DNA of 64,000 nucleotides. It comes from Athripsodes cinereus (lineage: Eukaryota > Arthropoda > Insecta > Trichoptera > Leptoceridae). The stretch's first letter is position 1. Each line of letters opens with the position of its first letter. Shown piece after piece: positions 58,958 to 64,000 of the stretch. The notes under the pieces were generated by a model. It did no database searches. It was not told where the DNA came from and was given only the letters and a program-made list of their open reading frames with translations. Position numbers and translations under genes: made by a program. Location: positions 2,480,001 to 2,544,000 of the forward strand of contig OX388310.1 in assembly GCA_947579605.1 (NCBI GenBank), written 5' to 3'.

Positions 58958-61900
58958 TTAAAATATAAAATCTACAGTCATCATTAAATTCTTTAAGTAA
59001 TCTACTTTCTCTACTGCAGACTTCAACTGTTGCCACTCGAGGAGAGGAATCTGGAAATGAAAAAAATGGTTAAAAAGTTTGTACACATCTACACCGGAAA
59101 GCCTAAAGGTCTGACGGCCAAAATTGCCCCCATGTATGAAATCTTTTAACTACACTCCTTCAAAATACCTCTAGCAATGAAATATCAAAAGCATTTCCTT
59201 AGCCTAGATAGAAAATTAATAAGTACAGCCAGATAATAATTTATTTTATATATAGTTGGCCAAAAAGAGCACTGTTTTTCCGTCCGCAGGGGTTCCGTCG
59301 GCCCGGGCGTCCCTCTTTCACAATACACCATTCCTATGACAACGATATCAGAGCGCAAGGAATGTCGTGGAAAGAGGTGTCGCAGTTGGCACAGAGACGC
59401 TCTGAATGGAGGAGGCTGGTTTCTGCCCTGTGCTCCCGAGAGGAGCGTTGAGGGCGATGATGATGATGATTGAGCAGAAAGCCGAGTTGAGGTGTCCAGA
59501 AACTTTTTTTTTAAATAATTAGACCAGGGAACCAGAGGGTGGCCAGTCTGTATTTAAATGATGCAGTGAATTCTGTTGCGAGGGAAAGAAAAAAGTTTCT
59601 TTTCTCTCTTTGCCCTATAAAATTCTTCTCTTCAGCGTAGGGCAGAAACCAGCCTCCTGCATACAGGGTGATTCTGTTCTAACTGAGTCATCTCTTCACA
59701 CAACATTCCAAACACTATGCTGTTATCATTGGGATGGTGTACTATGAAAGAGGATAAACCAAGTCATTGGTATCATAGTGGGTTGAAAAACAATGCTTTT
59801 TACTTCAACTCATTAGAAATTCTCAAAACATTTCTCAGGAAGGTCCGTTGGCTCTCTCCCATATCGCAACAGAGAGGTTCTCGCAAAGTATGTTAGTGCA
59901 AAAAATAACCTTTTAAGGCACTAATTTTCTAGATAAAGTAGGTATTTTTTATTTTTTGAGGTTCAGGTAGTTTCTAATTTATTATTCGTAAGATTCTTAA
60001 TTTACTGTTCCCTCATAAGATTTTACTAGGCAAATAAAAATCAATGGCACTTACATGAACAGGAGTATATTTGATGGCTTTCAGTTGTCTCATCTTCATC
60101 TCGATAGCTCCCGTACGTTCTTTTGAATTCCAAATGTTACCTTGCGGCCCAGAGGCAACTATAGCTACCCAAGTTTTCTTATTATCTGGAGCAGGGTATA
60201 TTTTACCCCATTCCTTCTTTGGGAAATAATTCTCCACTTTTATAGGACCATTAATGGGGCCATTACATATGACCAAATCTGAAAGGTAAGCCAAATTTAT
60301 AGTATCTACAATATTGATCTATGTAAAAAAATATATGTACCTGGAATGATAGAAAACGAGGATAAGTGAAATACAAATTAGGGTAACTATAAGAATACTA
60401 ACCCCCTTTATCAAAGTGTGGCAAGCAGTGTATAGGTTTTACAAAATTGGAACTTCCTCTATGATTAGCTATTGTGTTCATGATATCCATTACACCCAAT
60501 TGTTCTGTGTTCAACCTGTATCTTCCTCCCTTTTCTGGCATATAACGGCAATATTTTTTAGCTAGATCTATCTGTTGTTTTTCACTCAGGAATGGTCCCT
60601 TATACCATCTCTTACACTCTATTTTTACTGAGTTGTTAACAATATACAAAGACTTTCCATTTCTTAAATGGTATGCGTAATAATTTTCAATAAACTCTTC
60701 ACTCAGTGCGTATGCAATCAAATCTAAAGGAAACTTTGATTTTATCGTAAGAAACATCAAACAATTTACAAATGATGTTGAATGCTTATGCATCTCTTCT
60801 TTTCTCTTGGGTTTCCTCAATTCATCCACAATTATGTCTAATACTGGAATATTATTCACTACATCCATATTAAACATAGTATAAGCGCATGCCAGCCTTT
60901 CCAAATCTTTTAGTCTGATTGTTTCCGCATTCTTTTTAAAGTTTTCTGCCAATGCATTGAGAAGTGGTTCATGCTTCAATCGACTAGTAGTTCCTGAAAT
61001 CGCTAAATGTGTACACGCCATAGGGGAAAGAGAATATGTACGCTTTGTAAACCAATCAAATAACACTTTAAGTTCATCATTGTTCTCATCAGTAATAGAA
61101 TATTTAATCATCTTGAGAATGCTGGTCACTAGAACATTGTCTAAGGGTTCCACAGTTAACTGAAGTTTTCTTATGATCGTTTTTAACAGTTGAGGATCTC
61201 TGAATTGAGTTTGAGTTTTAAAGAATCCCATACAAACTATTCCTATTTCTTCCAATGTTAGAAAATCAATGCAATCAAAAAATCTCATTTCTATATCAAA
61301 CATATCATACTTCCATCTGCTGGTGCCTGCATAGAATGATAACTGGACCACCTGAGAAGGTGTCAAGTGCTTAGCTTTACGGGTCAGCTTCGATATTGCA
61401 TACTTAGCAAATGTGAAATGCCTAATCAATAATGATCTATAGATGTGATCTAAGAACAATATTAAATCATCTGTACTCCAACTTTCACATCTCTGTTTTA
61501 AGACATCATCTAGAGCTGTCCATATTTCTATGAAATTTCTAGTTTTTGGAGATTCTGTAATCGGCCATTTCCGAAAATTTTTGAAAACTTCACACAACTG
61601 TCCTATTGTCATGTTATGAAAGCTGTCAGTTAATGTGTCGAGGAAATTATCAAATATATTAGAACATATGTCTATAGACTCATTGTGTGCGTAGTCTGAA
61701 AGTACTTTAAAGGCATCTACAATTTCATCAGTAGTCAAAGAAGAAGAAGGATTTAGTGTGTCTACAAATTGCTCTAATGTAAGGTCGTCTCTGCAAGTAG
61801 TTTCCTCAGCCAGCATATACTTCTCTTTAGTACTTTTCATCACATTGTGAGCCACAAAATTCTCTCCACTAAAATGAGCAATTGAGCACCTCACAGAATT

Positions 61901-62038
61901 TGTATAAATGGAACGCAAGGAACACTGCCTTAGAATGGATCTTGTAGTGATATTTTGCCTTAAGACCACTTCGCCGAAAACTTGTCTGCGTATTTTACTA
62001 AGCACCCTCCCAGCGTTCAAACATTGACGAGAATACAT
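58958..62038 (-). CDS. FASTKD-like: FASTK-domain/RAP-domain mitochondrial protein (FASTKD family)
   Basis: FASTKD proteins are mitochondrial RNA-binding proteins that process and stabilise mitochondrial transcripts. Exons 60403-62038, 60055-60278 and 58958-59050 total 1,953 nt, or 650 residues, in phase with AG/GT borders. Residues 1-45 (MYSRQCLNAGRVLSKIRR onward) are basic, Arg/Ser-rich and poor in acidic residues, as in a mitochondrial presequence. The middle is helical repeats: LTLEQFVDTLNP, MTIGQLCEVFKNFRKW, LTPSQVVQLSFYAG, LTLEEIGIVCMGFFKTQ, LSPMACTHLAISG and LKDLERLACAYTMFN, typical of FAST/octotricopeptide-type pairs. The end of exon 1 with exon 2 resembles the FAST_2 region. The last ~60 residues form the RAP domain (MKMRQLKAIKYTPVHV joined to IPLLEWQQLKSAVEKVDYL). 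The start is the only ATG giving the presequence. Which paralogue (TBRG4/FASTKD4, FASTKD1, 2, 3 or 5) is not decidable; the size is near FASTKD4. Confidence 0.87.
59255..59480 (+). mobile_element. LINE family F 3' end, best copy
   Basis: One frame reads DIRAQGMSWKEVSQLAQRR, then SEWRRLVSALCSREER and a stop, which is the C-terminal tail of a LINE reverse transcriptase. A (GAT)n tail follows. It lies in the last intron of the FASTKD gene, antisense to it. Confidence 0.75.
59615..59770 (-). mobile_element. LINE family F 3'-end fragment, minus
   Basis: TTCAGCGTAGGGCAGAAACC, AGCCTCCTGCATACAGGG, CTGTTATCATTGGGATGGTG and TACTATGAAAGAGG are the reversed family F tail. It lies in the same FASTKD intron. 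Confidence 0.62.
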
Positions 62039-63216
62039 CCTTATAGTTTATATCGTTGATTACAGGGAGCACATAATGTCACGATTATAAATTGATTACA
62101 AAAACGATAATAAACTATTAACCAAACTAACCTAGCAACCGACAATAATTATAACCTCAACGCGAGTCGCGAATTGACATTTAGTTTACAATTAGTTTAG
62201 GTACTAACATGTGCTGCCATAAATAAATATTACATTATTGAATTTTATTCTTCATTGATTATTGATCTACTATCTATTTATTATGATTTATTACTAACAC
62301 CACCGAATTGATAACACAAAAATTGGTATATCTCGCACGTAAGGTAGCCAGCAGATAAGCTGTATGCAATGAACATGCAAGCTACTGTCCCTCCGTGCCA
62401 ACAAAAAATAAGATATTCGCAGGATGGGTGGGAAACCTCATTGCTGAATTTAATATGTAAAATTACTTTATTTATTTGAACACCTGCCTTATACAGAACA
62501 TTTGAAAACGTACGCAAAAGAGTGAGAGACCAATTCTTTGCCGGGGGGGGGGTGCCGCCACGATTGTTGATTTTGATTTACGTATTATTAAGTAGGTATA
62601 ATGTTATTTTAACACTGGTAACACTGTTACATAAACAACAGTGCTACCTGTACTGTGTTCACTTTCGCTAGTTTATAGCTAAATGTTAAGTAATTAAAAT
62701 TATAAACTTTTAAATAAAGACATGTTCTAATTATTTATTATATTCCAAACTTTACTCAAACTCTTTAATTTTATCGCTTAAGGTGTTTATTCACTTTTTA
62801 TTTTTCTAGCTTCATCTAATTTATTTTAATCCAAGCTATATTTTTATGTTTTCTTTTTCTATCACTTTTCATTCTACTCAGCTAAGCTAGGGAAAATCAC
62901 GCAACATGATAACACTGCTCACATGCAAAGTGGCGTTTCGTTGATTTCGTTGAATTCCGCAAATTTTCCTTAGCGGCGGCCGGTGTCTTGACAGTTTTTC
63001 CACGCTATGTGCGTATAATGTGATTTTATAAAAAAATATAAAAGATTTTGACCAAATCTTAATAGTATATAAAATATAACGCGATATTAACATACTTGCA
63101 TTTAATTCAATTTCGTGGTGTCTTCGCAGTATTATTTTAGTTTGCTGGACAAAAGTAATACCACGTGCTCCTGTTGATTGTATTAGGCTTTGTTCTGGAC
63201 CTGCATATACTTCATA
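62039..63216. promoter_or_regulatory. Divergent intergenic region of FASTKD and IMPDH, with R225 copy
   Basis: The two genes point away from each other across 1.18 kb, so both promoters must lie here. A reverse R225 copy occupies about 62335-62550 (GCAGATAAGCTGTATGCAAT, GCAGGATGGGTGGGAAACCT, ACCAATTCTTTGCCGGGGGG). The IMPDH leader is probably the block at about 63120-63216; AATTTTCCTTAGCGGCGGCC at about 62960 is the GC peak. No TATA box was placed. Confidence 0.45.
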
Positions 63217-64000
63217 ATGTCTACTATGAATAACCACACTGATGATCTTCGGGACGGCCTCTCCATCGAGGAGCTCTTCGCCTCAGGCGATGGACTGACG
63301 TATAATGATTTCCTTCTTCTGCCGGGATACATTGATTTTTCAGCAGACGATGTAGATCTTACATCCCAGCTGACTAAGAAAATCGCCCTTCGCGCTCCGT
63401 TTGTCTCTACTCCTATGGATACTGTCACAGAAGCCGATATGGCCATAGCCATGGCACTCTGTGGTGGAATAGGTATCATTCACCACAATTGTTCTGCCGA
63501 GTACCAAGCTAACGAAGTGCTCAAAGTAAAGAAGTACAAGCACGGTTTCATCAGAGATCCCGTTTGTATGGGACCCAGAAATACAGTGGCCGATGTCATC
63601 CTAGCCAAGAAGAAAAATGGCTTCACAGGTTATCCTGTTACTGTGAATGGTAAATTGGGTGAAAAACTTATTGGCATTGTTACATCCAGGGATATAGACT
63701 TCAGAGAGAACTCCCCGCATCTACTGTTGGAGCAGGTGATGACTCCCATCGATGCCATGATCACAGCTAAGTCAGGAGTCACACTGCAGGAGGCTAACTC
63801 CATCATGGAGAAGAGTAAGAAAGGAAAGCTGCCCATAGTCAATGAGTCTGGTGAGTTGGTAGCTCTCATTGCCAGAACCGATCTGAAAAAGGCTCGAAGT
63901 TATCCAAACGCTTCTAAGGATTCCAACAAGCAACTGTTAGTAGGAGCTGCTATTGGTACCCGAGAAGATGATAAGGAGCGTCTTAAACTCCTCTACAGTA
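63217..64000 (+). CDS. IMPDH (raspberry in Drosophila): IMP dehydrogenase, N-terminal part, cut by window end
   Basis: Catalyses NAD-dependent oxidation of IMP to XMP, the committed step of GTP synthesis, in the cytosol. The frame is open from the ATG at 63217 to the window end: 261 complete codons without an intron. Residues ~13-30 ([18 protein letters not shown]) and [12 protein letters not shown] begin the catalytic barrel. [20 protein letters not shown] and [19 protein letters not shown] are its conserved first strands. Residues ~112-232 are the paired CBS (Bateman) domain: [73 protein letters not shown] and [10 protein letters not shown]. The last visible residues ([20 protein letters not shown]) return to the barrel. 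The active-site Cys loop and flap lie beyond the window. The family is ~510 residues, so about half is seen. The start is chosen as the upstream ATG; a second ATG three codons later would change little. Confidence 0.95.
   Translation, partial: MSTMNNHTDDLRDGLSIEELFASGDGLTYNDFLLLPGYIDFSADDVDLTSQLTKKIALRAPFVSTPMDTVTEADMAIAMALCGGIGIIHHNCSAEYQANEVLKVKKYKHGFIRDPVCMGPRNTVADVILAKKKNGFTGYPVTVNGKLGEKLIGIVTSRDIDFRENSPHLLLEQVMTPIDAMITAKSGVTLQEANSIMEKSKKGKLPIVNESGELVALIARTDLKKARSYPNASKDSNKQLLVGAAIGTREDDKERLKLLYS

Overview
The window is AT-rich, intron-bearing animal nuclear DNA with insect-type genes and very many short interspersed repeats. Frequent TAGGTA/TACCTA strings and the repeat mix suggest a moth or butterfly (Lepidoptera). 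That species-level guess is inference.

Six protein-coding genes could be rebuilt exon by exon, and in each complete one the exon phases join and the total is divisible by three. In order they are: an otopetrin-family proton channel (+, 14 coding exons, 7748-19444); the RING-H2 subunit of cullin ubiquitin ligases, RBX1/Roc1 (+, 5 exons, 24830-27209); a histone H4K20 methyltransferase of the KMT5B/C (Suv4-20) family (-, 2 exons, 39312-41718); a mitochondrial ornithine carrier of the SLC25A15/ORNT1 type (+, 6 exons, 47339-55390); a FASTK/RAP-domain mitochondrial RNA protein (-, 3 exons, 58958-62038); and the first 261 codons of IMP dehydrogenase (+, from 63217, cut by the window end). The last two are divergent, about 1.2 kb apart. 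No operon-like logic is expected; these are mostly housekeeping genes plus one ion channel.

Nearly everything else is transposon debris. There are at least five kinds of non-LTR retrotransposon remnant, including an R2/R4-type endonuclease fragment, two tRNA-derived SINE families, and a ~225-bp family (here R225) with about a dozen copies. There is also a TA-flanked MITE family (here M470), a hAT-like element, several long foldback elements, two hammerhead-ribozyme-like cores in palindromes, and tandem repeats of 5, 31, 66 and 121 bp.

The most informative places are: 43.36-46.18 kb, where one old M470 copy is interrupted by a LINE and by a second M470 copy; 55.74-56.40 kb, an M470 copy carrying a SINE; 6.67-7.09 kb, a foldback split by a LINE tail; 52.36-53.49 kb, a LINE with a clean 12-bp target duplication; and the shared (TATAG)-ending tail of R225 and one LINE family. 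I did not find a convincing new protein-coding system; the novelty here lies in repeat structure.
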